Assembly: GCA_022340885.1 (NCBI GenBank)
Contig: JAJDND010000020.1
Location: forward strand, 17,278-81,277
Source of the DNA: Desulfobacterales bacterium
Lineage (GTDB): Bacteria; Desulfobacterota; Desulfobacteria; Desulfobacterales; UBA11574
Reading direction: 5' to 3'
DNA: 64,000 nt
Shown here: positions 10,120-20,200 of the stretch, piece by piece
Layout of the letters: each line of letters begins with the position of its first letter
Position numbering within the stretch: the first letter of the stretch is position 1
Notes under the pieces: model-generated
The model's input: the letters and a program-made list of their open reading frames with translations, nothing else
What the model was told of the DNA's origin: nothing
The model's database searches: none
Translations under genes and position numbers: made by a program

Positions 10120-11106
10120 CTAAATCAAAACAACGACTCCCGTGATCAAAATATTGACCAAGGCCGCCGGCACCAGTAATTTCCAGCCCAGGGCCATGAG
10201 TTGATCGTACCTCAGTCGCGGCAGGGTCCCGCGTATCCAGATCATAACCAGGGCCACCACCATGATTTTCAAAAAAAGCCACATTGGACCCGGCAGCCAT
10301 GGACCGCGCCAGCCGCCCAGAAAAAAGACCGCCACCAGCGCCCCCAACACCTGTATATGGACATACTCGCCCAGGAAAAAGAGGCCGAAACGCATCCCGC
10401 TGTATTCCGTGTGGAAACCGGCACCCAACTCATTCTCCGCCTCGGGGAGATCGAATGGAATCCGTTTGCTCTCGGCCATGGAGCTGATGAAAAAGATGAT
10501 AAAGGAAACCGGCTGGACAAGAATGAAAGGATATTTTGCCTGGGCCTGCACAATATCCACCAGACTGAAAGAACGTGCGAGCATAACGATGGGAATCAAA
10601 GACAGACCCAATGCGAGCTCATAACTGATCATCTGGGCGGCGCCCCGGATGCCGCCCAGCAGGGCAAATTTCGAATTGGAAGCCCAGCCGCCCAGAGCAA
10701 CACCGTAGACACCCAAGGAGGATAAGGCAAAAACATACAAGAGCCCCACATTGAGATCCGATATTACCGGCGGTATTTCCCGGCCCCAAACCTTGAACCC
10801 GGATCCAAAAGGAACCACGGCAAACATGAGAAGCGCCGTCACCGCAACAACAGCCGGCGCAATGAGGAAGATCGCCCGATCGGCTGCTTCCGGAACCGTA
10901 TCCTCCTTGGCGATCATCTTGATGGTATCAGCAATGGGCTGGAGCAGGCCGAATTTACCGGCCCGATTCGGGCCGTAACGCACCTGCAGCCGCGCCAGGA
11001 ACTTACGCTCCACCCATACCAGGTAGGCGGCGATAAACAGCAACAGGCCCAGCACCACGGCCAGCTTGACCACCAACAAAATGAAGCCGACAATCCAGGT
11101 CAACAT
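10120..11106 (-). CDS. nuoH: NADH-quinone oxidoreductase subunit H
   Basis: ERKFLARLQVRYGPNRAGKFGLLQPIADTIK motif; likely start MLTWIV at 11106 overlaps the nuoG stop (TGATG); the listed ORF extends further upstream. Confidence 0.94.
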   Translation of the reverse strand: MLTWIVGFILLVVKLAVVLGLLLFIAAYLVWVERKFLARLQVRYGPNRAGKFGLLQPIADTIKMIAKEDTVPEAADRAIFLIAPAVVAVTALLMFAVVPFGSGFKVWGREIPPVISDLNVGLLYVFALSSLGVYGVALGGWASNSKFALLGGIRGAAQMISYELALGLSLIPIVMLARSFSLVDIVQAQAKYPFILVQPVSFIIFFISSMAESKRIPFDLPEAENELGAGFHTEYSGMRFGLFFLGEYVHIQVLGALVAVFFLGGWRGPWLPGPMWLFLKIMVVALVMIWIRGTLPRLRYDQLMALGWKLLVPAALVNILITGVVVLI

Positions 11107-13622
11107 CACGCGTTTCCATGGGGTTTGAGAATTTGGTTTTTGTTCAGTTCGATCTTCAATGCCTTCATATGCTGCCAATCGAGTCTGTGATGCCGGGGCA
11201 GCACGAGCGTGCCACGGGCCATGTTCCCGGCCGGGGATAATTTCACTTCGATGGTCCCCTCATCGGATCGAAGGGCCACCCGGTCACCGTGGGAAAATCC
11301 CAGACGGGCCGCATCTTTTTCCGACAGAAACAAGCAGGGGGCCTTTTCCACTTGTCCAAGAAACGGAGAGCGGACGGACAGTTCCTCGGTGCCGAAGGTC
11401 CAGTCCACGGTAATCAGTTCCAAATCGTCGTCCGATTCAACACCCGGATGGGATGCGTCGGACTGATCCTGTTCAACCCGGGCCCCGGCGCCTTGTCCGG
11501 CATCGATCCGGATGCCGGCGTCCGGAAACGGACCCTTCGACAAAAGACCCGAAAACATGGAATGGGCATCAACCAGCCATTGCATCAGTTCAAAGCGGAT
11601 TTCTTTATCCAAAGAACCGGATGCTCCCCGTTCGAGTTCCGTGAGCACCCGCCAGGCAGGTTTGGCATCATGACCGGGAATATCTTTGCTGAAAGTTCGG
11701 GGCGGATGACTGCCGGCGCCGGTTTGAATGATGGGACGGCCGCCTTGAAAAGCAACGGGTACTTTTTGCGCCCTTCCCTCCTGATTGATGAAGAAGCCGC
11801 CGGCTTCATACAGGGTCTCGGTCGGCAAAAAAACATCGGCAGTCTTTGCACTTCGGGAGTCCAAATAATCCAGCACAACGAGCATATCAAGCCCCTGGAG
11901 GGCTGCTTCCAATCGAATTCGATCCGGAAAACTAAAAAAGGGATCGAATTCAACCAGCACCAGGGCCCGGATTTCATAGGTTTCGATTTGGGTGAGGATT
12001 TTTTCGAAAACCGTATCGCTGTCCGAGAGCATGGCAGCACCGAATGTATTGGCACCGGGAAACAGGTAGAACAAGCCGGCCGTCTTTTTCATGGATCTGA
12101 GGCGGCGGGCCAAATCCGAGGCCAGGGACGGGACGGCGTTGGTCACGATGTCCGTGCCGCATACAATTATGGGCCGCGAGCTTTGGAAAAGGTCTTTGGT
12201 CAATGCCGCCGACTGATCCGTATGCCATAAGTCATGAAGATTTTCAGGTGCGGCGCCCTTGGAATGTTCAGGGGTCGCGGCCCCCGGCATGTCAGGCGTA
12301 TCCGGTCCGGACAGGGTTTTCAGCAAATATGCCAGCCAATGTCCCATGGCGCCGGGTGCCATTGGAAAATGGACAAAATCAAAGGGCAAATCCACGGGCC
12401 GGGGATCCACAAGGACAACTTTGGCTCCCTTTCTTCGGGCCTGTCGCATGGCCATGGCAAGCATCGGCGCTTCATTGACGGGATCTGCGCCTAAAGCCAA
12501 TATATAATCAGCGTTTTCCAGCTCGCCAAGGGAAACGGCAAGATCGGAATCGATTGCGGCGGCTGCGTTTTTAACCTTCACATGTATATTGGCATCCATC
12601 CCGTATGCGGGGTCTTGCCAGCGCATTGTCCGGCAGAGGCGCTTTACCGCCGTCAGCGTTTCCAGGCTGCTCCTCGCAGCGACCGAGCAGGCAACGGCTT
12701 TTGGACCGAAAGTGTCGCTGATGCGCGCCAGTTCATCACAAACGGCCTTGAGAGACGTTTCCCAGGAAGCCTCTTTTCCATGGATGAGCGGCTGCCTTGG
12801 GCGATCATCCTGCCCGGCATAATAAAACCCGTACCGGCCCCGATCGCAGATAAAATACCCGTTGACGGCTTCGTTCAACCTCGCTTCCTGCCTGACGATT
12901 TGGCGGTACCGTGCACTGACCACGGTACGGCATCCCAAAGAGCAGTTGATGCAAACGGATGGGCTTCGCTCATAGTCCCACCGCCGTCCTGAAAACCGCG
13001 ACGGCTTGTCCGTGTAAACGCCGGTGGGGCAGATATCTGTAAGATTTCCGGCAAAGGGGCTTTGAAGCGACCCCTCTTTTTGCCGGCCGAAATAAACGCG
13101 GCTGCCGATTTGCATGACGCCCAGATCGCGGTAACCGGCGAATTCCTGATAGAACCTGGAACACCGGTAGCACTGGATGCAGCGGTTCATCTCATGCTGG
13201 ATCAGCGGCCCCAGATACTGGTCCCGATAAGTGCGTTTTTCCCCCTGAAACCGCCGGATCCCATGGCCGCCGGAAACGGTCAGATCCTGGAGCAAACAAT
13301 GCCCGCCTTCGTCACATACCGGACAATCATGGGGATGGTTCAGCATCAGCCATTCGATAACGTATCTGCGGAAATCGACGGCCTGTTCATCCGTCGTCGA
13401 TACCACCATCCCATCCTGGGCGTCGATCATGCAGCTCATCTGCACCCCTTTAAAGGGACCCTGTAAAAATTTTACCGCACATACCCGGCAGGCCCCCACG
13501 GACCCCAGGGCCGGATGATAGCAAAATCGCGGAATCACGATGCCCAGCCTTTCGGCGGCCTCGATCACCTTGGTCCCTTCGGGAACCTCGATTTCCTGTT
13601 CGTCGATAATCAGATTCGGCAT
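11106..13622 (-). CDS. nuoG: NADH-quinone oxidoreductase subunit G
   Basis: 838 aa; N-terminal [2Fe-2S], His/Cys-ligated and [4Fe-4S] motifs followed by a molybdopterin-oxidoreductase-like domain. Confidence 0.93.
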   Translation of the reverse strand: MPNLIIDEQEIEVPEGTKVIEAAERLGIVIPRFCYHPALGSVGACRVCAVKFLQGPFKGVQMSCMIDAQDGMVVSTTDEQAVDFRRYVIEWLMLNHPHDCPVCDEGGHCLLQDLTVSGGHGIRRFQGEKRTYRDQYLGPLIQHEMNRCIQCYRCSRFYQEFAGYRDLGVMQIGSRVYFGRQKEGSLQSPFAGNLTDICPTGVYTDKPSRFSGRRWDYERSPSVCINCSLGCRTVVSARYRQIVRQEARLNEAVNGYFICDRGRYGFYYAGQDDRPRQPLIHGKEASWETSLKAVCDELARISDTFGPKAVACSVAARSSLETLTAVKRLCRTMRWQDPAYGMDANIHVKVKNAAAAIDSDLAVSLGELENADYILALGADPVNEAPMLAMAMRQARRKGAKVVLVDPRPVDLPFDFVHFPMAPGAMGHWLAYLLKTLSGPDTPDMPGAATPEHSKGAAPENLHDLWHTDQSAALTKDLFQSSRPIIVCGTDIVTNAVPSLASDLARRLRSMKKTAGLFYLFPGANTFGAAMLSDSDTVFEKILTQIETYEIRALVLVEFDPFFSFPDRIRLEAALQGLDMLVVLDYLDSRSAKTADVFLPTETLYEAGGFFINQEGRAQKVPVAFQGGRPIIQTGAGSHPPRTFSKDIPGHDAKPAWRVLTELERGASGSLDKEIRFELMQWLVDAHSMFSGLLSKGPFPDAGIRIDAGQGAGARVEQDQSDASHPGVESDDDLELITVDWTFGTEELSVRSPFLGQVEKAPCLFLSEKDAARLGFSHGDRVALRSDEGTIEVKLSPAGNMARGTLVLPRHHRLDWQHMKALKIELNKNQILKPHGNA

Positions 13623-13644
13623 GAAAATCCCTTTATAATCGATG

Positions 13645-13940
13645 GAAGAGGGACGATCGCTTCGCTATGAAGATGGAAGAATGAAAGGCGGATAACGGAC
13701 GACAGAACGTTAGAAGTTTAGAAGATCAGAAGGTTGGTTTTTTTCTCAACTTCCCAACTTCTTACCTTCTTATCTTCTGTCCTTCCGACTTCCGATCTTC
13801 GACTTCCGGTCCTTTTGCCTCCAACCTCAAGGGAACGATGTTCCCGGTCCTTCATCGGTCGAAGGCCATTCCTCTTTCCTAATTTCTTATCTTCTTACCT
13901 TCTGATTTCCTGAACTCTGAACACTGAAAGCTGAACACTG
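13645..13940. repeat. Word-repeat tract between nuoG and nuoF
   Basis: gagggacgatcgcttcgctatgaagatgg...ggacgacagaacgttagaagtttagaag then inverted cttcccaacttcttaccttcttatcttctgtccttccgacttccg. Confidence 0.7.
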
Positions 13941-13947
13941 TATGTAC

Positions 13948-15213
13948 CTACTTAAACGGACATCTCTTCTCCCGTATGTGTGCCTCCACTTCATCTTTGA
14001 AATAGGCCAGAAGGCTCTCTATGGGTGCAATCCCTCCTGGAGCAAAAGCACAGTATGCATTCCATAGATGATGGCACATCTGCTTGATGGTCGAAACATA
14101 TTCTTCCTGACCTTGTCCGCTTTCGATGCGCCAAAGCAGATCGCGAAGATATGGGAAACCTTCCCGGCAGGGTGTACACCAACCGCACGACTCCCGGGCG
14201 AAAAACTCAGTCAGATTCAACGTGGCGGCAACCAGGCAGGTCTTGTGATCAAAAACCATGATCGCACCGGTTCCCAGCCGGTGTCCGGCTTTTTTCAATG
14301 TTTCGAAATCCATCTCGATATCATAAAACTCAGGCGTTAAAAACGCCGTTGAAGCCCCGCCGGGCAGGCAGGCTTTGAATTGCGCCCCTTCCCGCATGCC
14401 GCCGGCATGGGTCTCGATAATGTCGCTCAAACGGATTCCCATGGGAAGTTCATAGCATCCCGGCCGGTTGACCTTGCCGCTGACACAGAAAATTTTAGTA
14501 CCGGCGCCGGTTTCGGTCAGGGCCAGGTTCCGGAACCACTCGGCGCCGTTGCGGATAATGTGCGGTATACAGACCAGGGTCTCCACGTTTTGAATCACGG
14601 TGGGCTGGCCCCAGAGTCCTTTTTCCGTGGCATACGGAGGGGGTTGCTTGGGGTTCGGCCGTTTGCCTTCAAGGGCCTTGAGCTGCGCGGTCACCTCTCC
14701 GCAGATGTACCGCCCCCCGCTTCGATGCACCACGATATCGAAGTCATAACCGCTGTCTAAAATATTTTTTCCCAGGTAGCCCGCTGCTTTGGCGATCTCG
14801 ATCTCCCGGTCGAGTATCCGGGCGGCGCTCTCGTACTCGGGCCGGATAAAGATGATCCCTTTTTCCGCCCGTGCCGAATATCCTTCGATAATCATCCCCT
14901 CGATGAGCATATGGGGATCCGCATGGATCAGTACGCGGTCCTTGAACGTCCCCGGCTCCATTTCGTCGGCATTGCACACGAGATATCTCGGAAAAGGCGC
15001 ATCATCAGCCACGGTCATTACTTTTCGCCCTGCGGGAAACGCGGCGCCGCCCCGGCCGAGGAGATTCGCATCCAGCATCAATTTCCGGACATCCTTGTAG
15101 GAAAAGTTCTTCAAAACATTCGCCATCGCCTCATAGCCGCCGTTTTCCCGGTATTCTTCCATGGAAGCGATCCGGTCCGGTTTTCGATTTTTAAAAAGGA
15201 CTTGAGGATACAT
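13948..15213 (-). CDS. nuoF: NADH-quinone oxidoreductase subunit F
   Basis: 421 aa; GRGGAAFPAGRK and ESCGWCTPCREG motifs. Confidence 0.95.
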   Translation of the reverse strand: MYPQVLFKNRKPDRIASMEEYRENGGYEAMANVLKNFSYKDVRKLMLDANLLGRGGAAFPAGRKVMTVADDAPFPRYLVCNADEMEPGTFKDRVLIHADPHMLIEGMIIEGYSARAEKGIIFIRPEYESAARILDREIEIAKAAGYLGKNILDSGYDFDIVVHRSGGRYICGEVTAQLKALEGKRPNPKQPPPYATEKGLWGQPTVIQNVETLVCIPHIIRNGAEWFRNLALTETGAGTKIFCVSGKVNRPGCYELPMGIRLSDIIETHAGGMREGAQFKACLPGGASTAFLTPEFYDIEMDFETLKKAGHRLGTGAIMVFDHKTCLVAATLNLTEFFARESCGWCTPCREGFPYLRDLLWRIESGQGQEEYVSTIKQMCHHLWNAYCAFAPGGIAPIESLLAYFKDEVEAHIREKRCPFK

Positions 15214-15690
15214 TTACCCGGCCTCTGTTCTCAATTTTTCCAGAATATCGTCGAGCTTTTCAGGTGTCATCGGACCGTATACGTTGCGGTTGATGAGTAT
15301 GGCCGGAGACCGGTCGCAATAGCCGATGCAGCATACGGGCAACAGGGTGAACAACCCGTCCGCAGTGGTTTCCCCCATTTTGATCCCGAGCTTTGCGCAG
15401 AGATGGTCTTGAACCGATTCATATCCGTCCATCCAGCAAACAACGCTGTCGCACACATGAATGACGTATTTTCCCACGGGTTCACGATAGATAAAGGTAT
15501 AGAACGTGGCGAGTTCTTCCACTTCAAGGGGCGTCAAATCCAGCAAAGACGCCGCCGCTTCCAGGGCTTCGTCACTCAGGTAGCCGTAATGATCCTGAAG
15601 ATCGAGCATGACATCCACCACCAGCTCCCGGGGATGCTCGGCGGATGATATCTTCTCTTGAAGCGATGCGTTTAATGCTTCCGGCAGCAT
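15214..15690 (-). CDS. nuoE: NADH-quinone oxidoreductase subunit E ([2Fe-2S])
   Basis: 158 aa thioredoxin-like [2Fe-2S] protein with CDSVVCW and PVCCIGYCDRSP cysteines. Confidence 0.93.
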   Translation of the reverse strand: MLPEALNASLQEKISSAEHPRELVVDVMLDLQDHYGYLSDEALEAAASLLDLTPLEVEELATFYTFIYREPVGKYVIHVCDSVVCWMDGYESVQDHLCAKLGIKMGETTADGLFTLLPVCCIGYCDRSPAILINRNVYGPMTPEKLDDILEKLRTEAG

Positions 15691-15710
15691 TTAAAAAAAT
15701 CCTTCTCATT

Positions 15711-15748
15711 ATTTGAATTCCCCGCTGTCTGCTGGGGTGAATTCAAAT
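15711..15748. repeat. Palindrome directly after the nuoBCD stop
   Basis: ATTTGAATTCCCCGCTGTCTGCTGGGGTGAATTCAAAT. Confidence 0.75.
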
Positions 15749-18133
15749 TTAACGATCGATATCCGGTAAAATAAAATCAACGGAACCGATGATGGCGATC
15801 AAATCGGATATGGACCAGCCCAGCGCCATCAACGGCATCGCCTGCACATTGGCAAAACCGGGGGCCCGTATCCGCATGCGATATGCATATCCCAGCCCGT
15901 CGCTGACCACATAGTATCCCTGTTCTCCCCGCGGAATCTCGCAGGACGCATACGCCTCTCCCTTGGGGATTTTAGGACCCCGGGTCACATTGACAAAGTG
16001 ATGAATCAAACTTTCGATATCTTCGAGCATGTCTTTTCTTTTGGGAGTCACATAGCGATAATCATCGGTAATATAGCGTCCCGCCGGCATGTTTTCCGCA
16101 GCCTGTTTAATGATATTCACGCTTTGGCGCATCTCCTCGACCCGAACCAGGTACCGTGCGTAACAATCCCCGTCCTTAGCGGTGGGAATATCGAACTCGA
16201 AGGACTCGTAGCCGGAATACGGAAACTTTTTCCGCAGATCCCATGCCAGACCGCAGGCGCGTAAGTTGGGACCGCTGACCCCCCAATCCATGGCATCGTC
16301 CAAAGAAATCCGGCCGACGCCCCGGGTCCTGGCCCTGAAAATGGCGTTTTTGGTAATGAGCGACTCATACTCCTTGAGGCGGGAAGGAAAAATATCGACA
16401 AATGCATCCACGGCTGATTTCCATCCCTCGGGAAGATCGGCGGCAACACCGCCCAAACGAAACCAGGAAGGATGCAGCCGGCCGCCGGTGATCAGTTCGA
16501 CGATGTCGAGAATCATTTCCCGTTCCCGGAAGGTATAGAAAGTGGGCGTCATGGCGCCCACGTCATGGGCAAATGTACCGAAATAGACCAAATGATTGCT
16601 CAACCGGAAAAGCTCGCTCAACATCACACGGATGTACTGGGCCCGGTCTGGCACCTTGATGCCGGTCAGGGTCTCGACGGCCATAACATACGGCAGATTA
16701 TTGGCTGCGCCGGCCAGGTAGTCCACACGATCCGTGTAGGGAATGAACTGCTGCCAGTTCTGGCGTTCGCCGATCTTCTCGGCAGCCCGGTGATGATAGC
16801 CGATATCCATATCCATATCGACGATTTCTTCGCCCCGCAAGGCAACGATGAAACGGATCAGGCCATGGGTGCTCACGTGGTGCGGTCCGATGTTCAGCAC
16901 CATTTCTTCTTCCGTGTCCGATCTTCTTACATAAACACCGCCGTCCAGGGGCTGGCGTTTTTCCGCGTCACCCCGGGTATAGGGGGCCATTTCCGTAGCT
17001 CTGCCGGGGTGCGTTTTCCGAAGGGGATGTCCTTCCCAGTCGTGGGGCATGAGAATCCGTCGAAGGTTTTCATGACCGTCGAAACGGATGCCGAACATGT
17101 CAAAAACTTCCCGCTCATACCACCCGGCAGACGGCCAGATGTCGGTGATGCTGTGGGTGACCGGATCGTCACCCCACAGGGGTACTTTCAAACGCAGCCG
17201 GCATGCCGGTTCAAAGGACATCAGGCTGTAAACCATCGAGTAATCGGGATAGCTTTGGCCCTCCCTGCGAGCGGATTCGTCGATGGCCGTCAAATCTTCA
17301 AGGCGCCGGAACCGGGGCGTTGCTTCGGTTTTGAGAAAACGAAGCAATGCCTTCAGCCCGTCTTCTTTGACGTGAAACGTCGGCATATCCGAGGTTTTCG
17401 GAACCTGCTCGATGACGCCCCCGAATCGCGCCTTGAGAATATCTGCCAGGCCTTTGTCCGTTTCGCTGAGTTCAATCCGGGCGGCCGGCGGTGTCCACAT
17501 GAGATCGGTGCGGCTTTCAAAAAACTCAGGGGGCGTCGATGACGCCCCTCGAATTGCGGTCCCCGCCATTCCCGGGCCCCTGGGGTCACGGGATTTGGTT
17601 CGTCCGTCCACGAGAACCGGCACCTGGGACCCCTGGGTGCCGTCGGTAAAATGCAGGATGGAACGGGTGGGTCGTTCCGAGAGGATCTTGTTTTGTAATA
17701 GAACCAGTCCCTGGAGAATCGCCTCCGGCCGCGGGGGGCATCCCGGAATGTAAACATCGACCGGCAGAATCTGGTTGACGCCCTGAACCACGCTGTAGGC
17801 ATCATACATGCCGCCGGTATTGGAGCAGGATCCCATGGACATGACCCATTTGGGCTCCGCCATCTGTTCGTAGAGTCTCAGCACTACCGGGGCGATCTTT
17901 TTGAACACGGTTCCGGAGATGATCAAAAGATCGGCCTGTCTGGGTGAAGGCCGCAACACTTCGGCGCCAAAACGGGCGATATCGTAGCGGGGAGTGAACA
18001 CTGCCGCTTCTTCGACAAAACAGCATGAAAGTCCGAAAAACATCGGCCACAGGCTCATCGAACGGGCCCAGTTGATGAACGGATCGAGGTATTTTTCGAG
18101 GCGGTTTAATCTCTTGTTCGCGTCGGTCCCCAA
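15749..18133 (-). CDS. nuoBCD: Fused NADH-quinone oxidoreductase subunits B-C-D
   Basis: 794 aa single ORF: NuoB ([11 protein letters not shown]...[11 protein letters not shown]...[13 protein letters not shown]), NuoC, NuoD ([13 protein letters not shown]...). Confidence 0.94.
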   Translation of the reverse strand: MGTDANKRLNRLEKYLDPFINWARSMSLWPMFFGLSCCFVEEAAVFTPRYDIARFGAEVLRPSPRQADLLIISGTVFKKIAPVVLRLYEQMAEPKWVMSMGSCSNTGGMYDAYSVVQGVNQILPVDVYIPGCPPRPEAILQGLVLLQNKILSERPTRSILHFTDGTQGSQVPVLVDGRTKSRDPRGPGMAGTAIRGASSTPPEFFESRTDLMWTPPAARIELSETDKGLADILKARFGGVIEQVPKTSDMPTFHVKEDGLKALLRFLKTEATPRFRRLEDLTAIDESARREGQSYPDYSMVYSLMSFEPACRLRLKVPLWGDDPVTHSITDIWPSAGWYEREVFDMFGIRFDGHENLRRILMPHDWEGHPLRKTHPGRATEMAPYTRGDAEKRQPLDGGVYVRRSDTEEEMVLNIGPHHVSTHGLIRFIVALRGEEIVDMDMDIGYHHRAAEKIGERQNWQQFIPYTDRVDYLAGAANNLPYVMAVETLTGIKVPDRAQYIRVMLSELFRLSNHLVYFGTFAHDVGAMTPTFYTFREREMILDIVELITGGRLHPSWFRLGGVAADLPEGWKSAVDAFVDIFPSRLKEYESLITKNAIFRARTRGVGRISLDDAMDWGVSGPNLRACGLAWDLRKKFPYSGYESFEFDIPTAKDGDCYARYLVRVEEMRQSVNIIKQAAENMPAGRYITDDYRYVTPKRKDMLEDIESLIHHFVNVTRGPKIPKGEAYASCEIPRGEQGYYVVSDGLGYAYRMRIRAPGFANVQAMPLMALGWSISDLIAIIGSVDFILPDIDR

Positions 18134-18516
18134 TCAAGTCCTCCCTTTTGCCAGATGTAAACAAGGCCTATGAGCAGCATAATGATGAAAAAAGAGATTT
18201 GCAGCCATCCCGGCCAACCGAGCCCTTTGCAGGAGATGCCCCAGGAGAAAATAAAGGCGCCCTCCACGTCAAAGATGAGAAAAAAGACCGCGACGAGAAA
18301 AAAAGGGATGGGGTAATGAAGACGGGCGGTACCTGTTGGAATGATCCCGCTTTCATAAGGTCTTGATTTTTCGGGGTTGCTTTTCTTTTCCCCGAGCCAT
18401 GAAGCGATAAAAAAAAGAGCGGCTACCAGTATGAGAATCAATATTCCATAGATAACCAGGCTGAAAACAGCCGGTTCCCAGGGAGATAACGTTCCGGCAA
18501 TCGCAACAGGATGCAT
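18106..18516 (-). CDS. nuoA: NADH-quinone oxidoreductase subunit A
   Basis: NuoA motif [13 protein letters not shown]; likely start MHPVAIAG at 18516 preceded by GGAGA; the listed ORF begins at 18564. Confidence 0.93.
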   Translation of the reverse strand: MHPVAIAGTLSPWEPAVFSLVIYGILILILVAALFFIASWLGEKKSNPEKSRPYESGIIPTGTARLHYPIPFFLVAVFFLIFDVEGAFIFSWGISCKGLGWPGWLQISFFIIMLLIGLVYIWQKGGLDWGPTRTRD

Positions 18517-18730
18517 AGGTTCTCCGCCAAACGATGTGTGTCGAGGCCTTTGAAAACCGTTCATTTTTGACCCAAAAACAGAGGGTTCGATCGAGTATGG
18601 ATCAATCTATCAATTCATCTTAAACAATCGAGTCCTCGATTGTCAAGTAGTGAAACAGCCAGATACGCAGACGTCCGCGTGAAAGGGGTAAGCGCATCTC
18701 CTGAATACGGACGAGCCGAATGCAATACAT

Positions 18731-19198
18731 CTATTTCTTTTTACGGGGCCATCCCCAGTGCTCATAATATTCCCAGTCGCCGATGGTACTCAACTCTTTG
18801 ATGTGAAGATCCTGGGCGACAAGGCTGGCCCTTAGCACATCCCCGATGGACAGAAGACCGATATATTCGCCGTCTTTTTCCACCAGAATATGACGGATAA
18901 ACAATCCTAAAAACATTTCATTGATTTTGAGAATGGATGCGGTATGCGGCGCGGTATACAGCGGAGAAACCATATAGTCGCCAATAAGCGCCGTATCGGG
19001 ATCGAATTCCGGCAGGTTCATGTTGTGCAGCAGGTCTCTTTCCGTCCAAATTCCGGCAATTTTGCCTTCTTTTTGGACCAGTACCGCCCCGATATTCTGC
19101 TCGTTCATCAGCCTCACGGCCGCACGGATGGTCCTGTCAGAAGAAATACAAATCATCTCCCTGTTTTTTTCTTTTAAAACTTCTTCTGCAGTTATCAT
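18731..19198 (-). CDS. CBS-domain pair protein
   Basis: 155 aa with two CBS motifs (RTIRAAVRLMNEQNIGAVLV...GIWTERDLL; ILKINEMFLGLFIRHILVEKDGEYIGLLSIGDVL). Confidence 0.85.
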   Translation of the reverse strand: MITAEEVLKEKNREMICISSDRTIRAAVRLMNEQNIGAVLVQKEGKIAGIWTERDLLHNMNLPEFDPDTALIGDYMVSPLYTAPHTASILKINEMFLGLFIRHILVEKDGEYIGLLSIGDVLRASLVAQDLHIKELSTIGDWEYYEHWGWPRKKK

Positions 19199-19211
19199 TT
19201 TGACCTCCCGA

Positions 19212-19267
19212 AATAAAATCGTTTAACGATTTTATGAAACTCCCGTTCCGTTAAAAGCGGGACGGGA
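19212..19267. repeat. AATAAAATCGT-ACGATTTTAT hairpin, variant of compound element
   Basis: aataaaatcgtttaacgattttatgaaactcccgttccgttaaaagcgggacggg. Confidence 0.7.
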
Positions 19268-19485
19268 TCCTAAAATTAAAAAAAATGCTCCGGCGTTTTC
19301 TTTATTTAAGCGCAAAATATTTGCGATTTGCAAATAAAATGTGCTATTGTTATTTTAGATTGTCAAACTTTCCGAAAAACGATCTTTTAGAATGCCGCGA
19401 GTTATCATACCCGACGAATTTTTAGTCCGTAACTTCTTTGAAAACCACAAATAATGGAAAATCTACGCTCAAAAGGAGGTATTTC

Positions 19486-20043
19486 ATGGCGAAACAGACC
19501 AAAGAACAACGGAGAAAGAAGGTTATCGAGGTCTTGAACAAGGCGCGCAGCATGGAACTGCAAGCCATTACCCAGTACATGAACCAGCATTACAATTTGG
19601 ATGATATGGATTACGGCGATTTGGCCGGAAAAATCAAGCTCATCGCCATCGATGAGATGCGCCACGCCGAGATGTTTGCCGAGCGAATCAAGGAATTGGG
19701 CGGAGAACCCACCACAGAACCTGCCGGAAAAACCGCCAAAGGCCAGAAAATCCAAACGGTATTTTCATTTGACGCAAAACTCGAGGACGATACCATCGAT
19801 GTATATAACCAGTTTCTCCTGGTATGCAGGGAAAACGGCGACAGCACCAGCGTGAAGATTTTTGAAGAGATCATCGATGAAGAACAGATTCATTTCAATT
19901 ATTTCGACAATACCAACGACCACATCGAGAAACTCGGAGATACATATCTTTCTCAAATCGCCGGGACTTCGTCCGCCACCGGTTTGGGGACCCAGGGCTT
20001 TGTCGGCAGAGGCGGCTCCTTGACGCCTCAGGGCGGAGCCTGA
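19486..20043 (+). CDS. Bacterioferritin/ferritin-like diiron protein
   Basis: ARSMELQAITQYMNQHY...IDEMRHAEMFAERIKELGG...IIDEEQIHF; AAGGAGG RBS precedes ATG at 19486; glycine-rich C-terminal tail. Confidence 0.85.
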   Translation: MAKQTKEQRRKKVIEVLNKARSMELQAITQYMNQHYNLDDMDYGDLAGKIKLIAIDEMRHAEMFAERIKELGGEPTTEPAGKTAKGQKIQTVFSFDAKLEDDTIDVYNQFLLVCRENGDSTSVKIFEEIIDEEQIHFNYFDNTNDHIEKLGDTYLSQIAGTSSATGLGTQGFVGRGGSLTPQGGA

Positions 20044-20185
20044 AGTGGTTTCAAAACCTACAATTGGGCTCAAGGTCAAGGCGGACTGAAAGGGCCAACC
20101 GCAGGAATATCGGGAATATTTCGAGGATTGGATGTTTCAGTCCAACACAGAGATTGAGCCCAAGAGGGGGTTTTGAAACCACTTC
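20042..20185. repeat. Long imperfect inverted repeat, family with 22655-22796
   Basis: GAAGTGGTTTCAAAACCT ... GGGTTTTGAAACCACTTC, inner arms TGGGCTCAAGGTCAAGGCGGACTGAAA / TTTCAGTCCAACACAGAGATTGAGCCCA. Confidence 0.8.
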
Positions 20186-20200
20186 TAAGGAACAGAGACC

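Noticed and set aside
16472-17542. 356 aa plus-strand ORF within nuoBCD
   Set aside because: Antisense to a confident CDS; composition typical of a shadow ORF.
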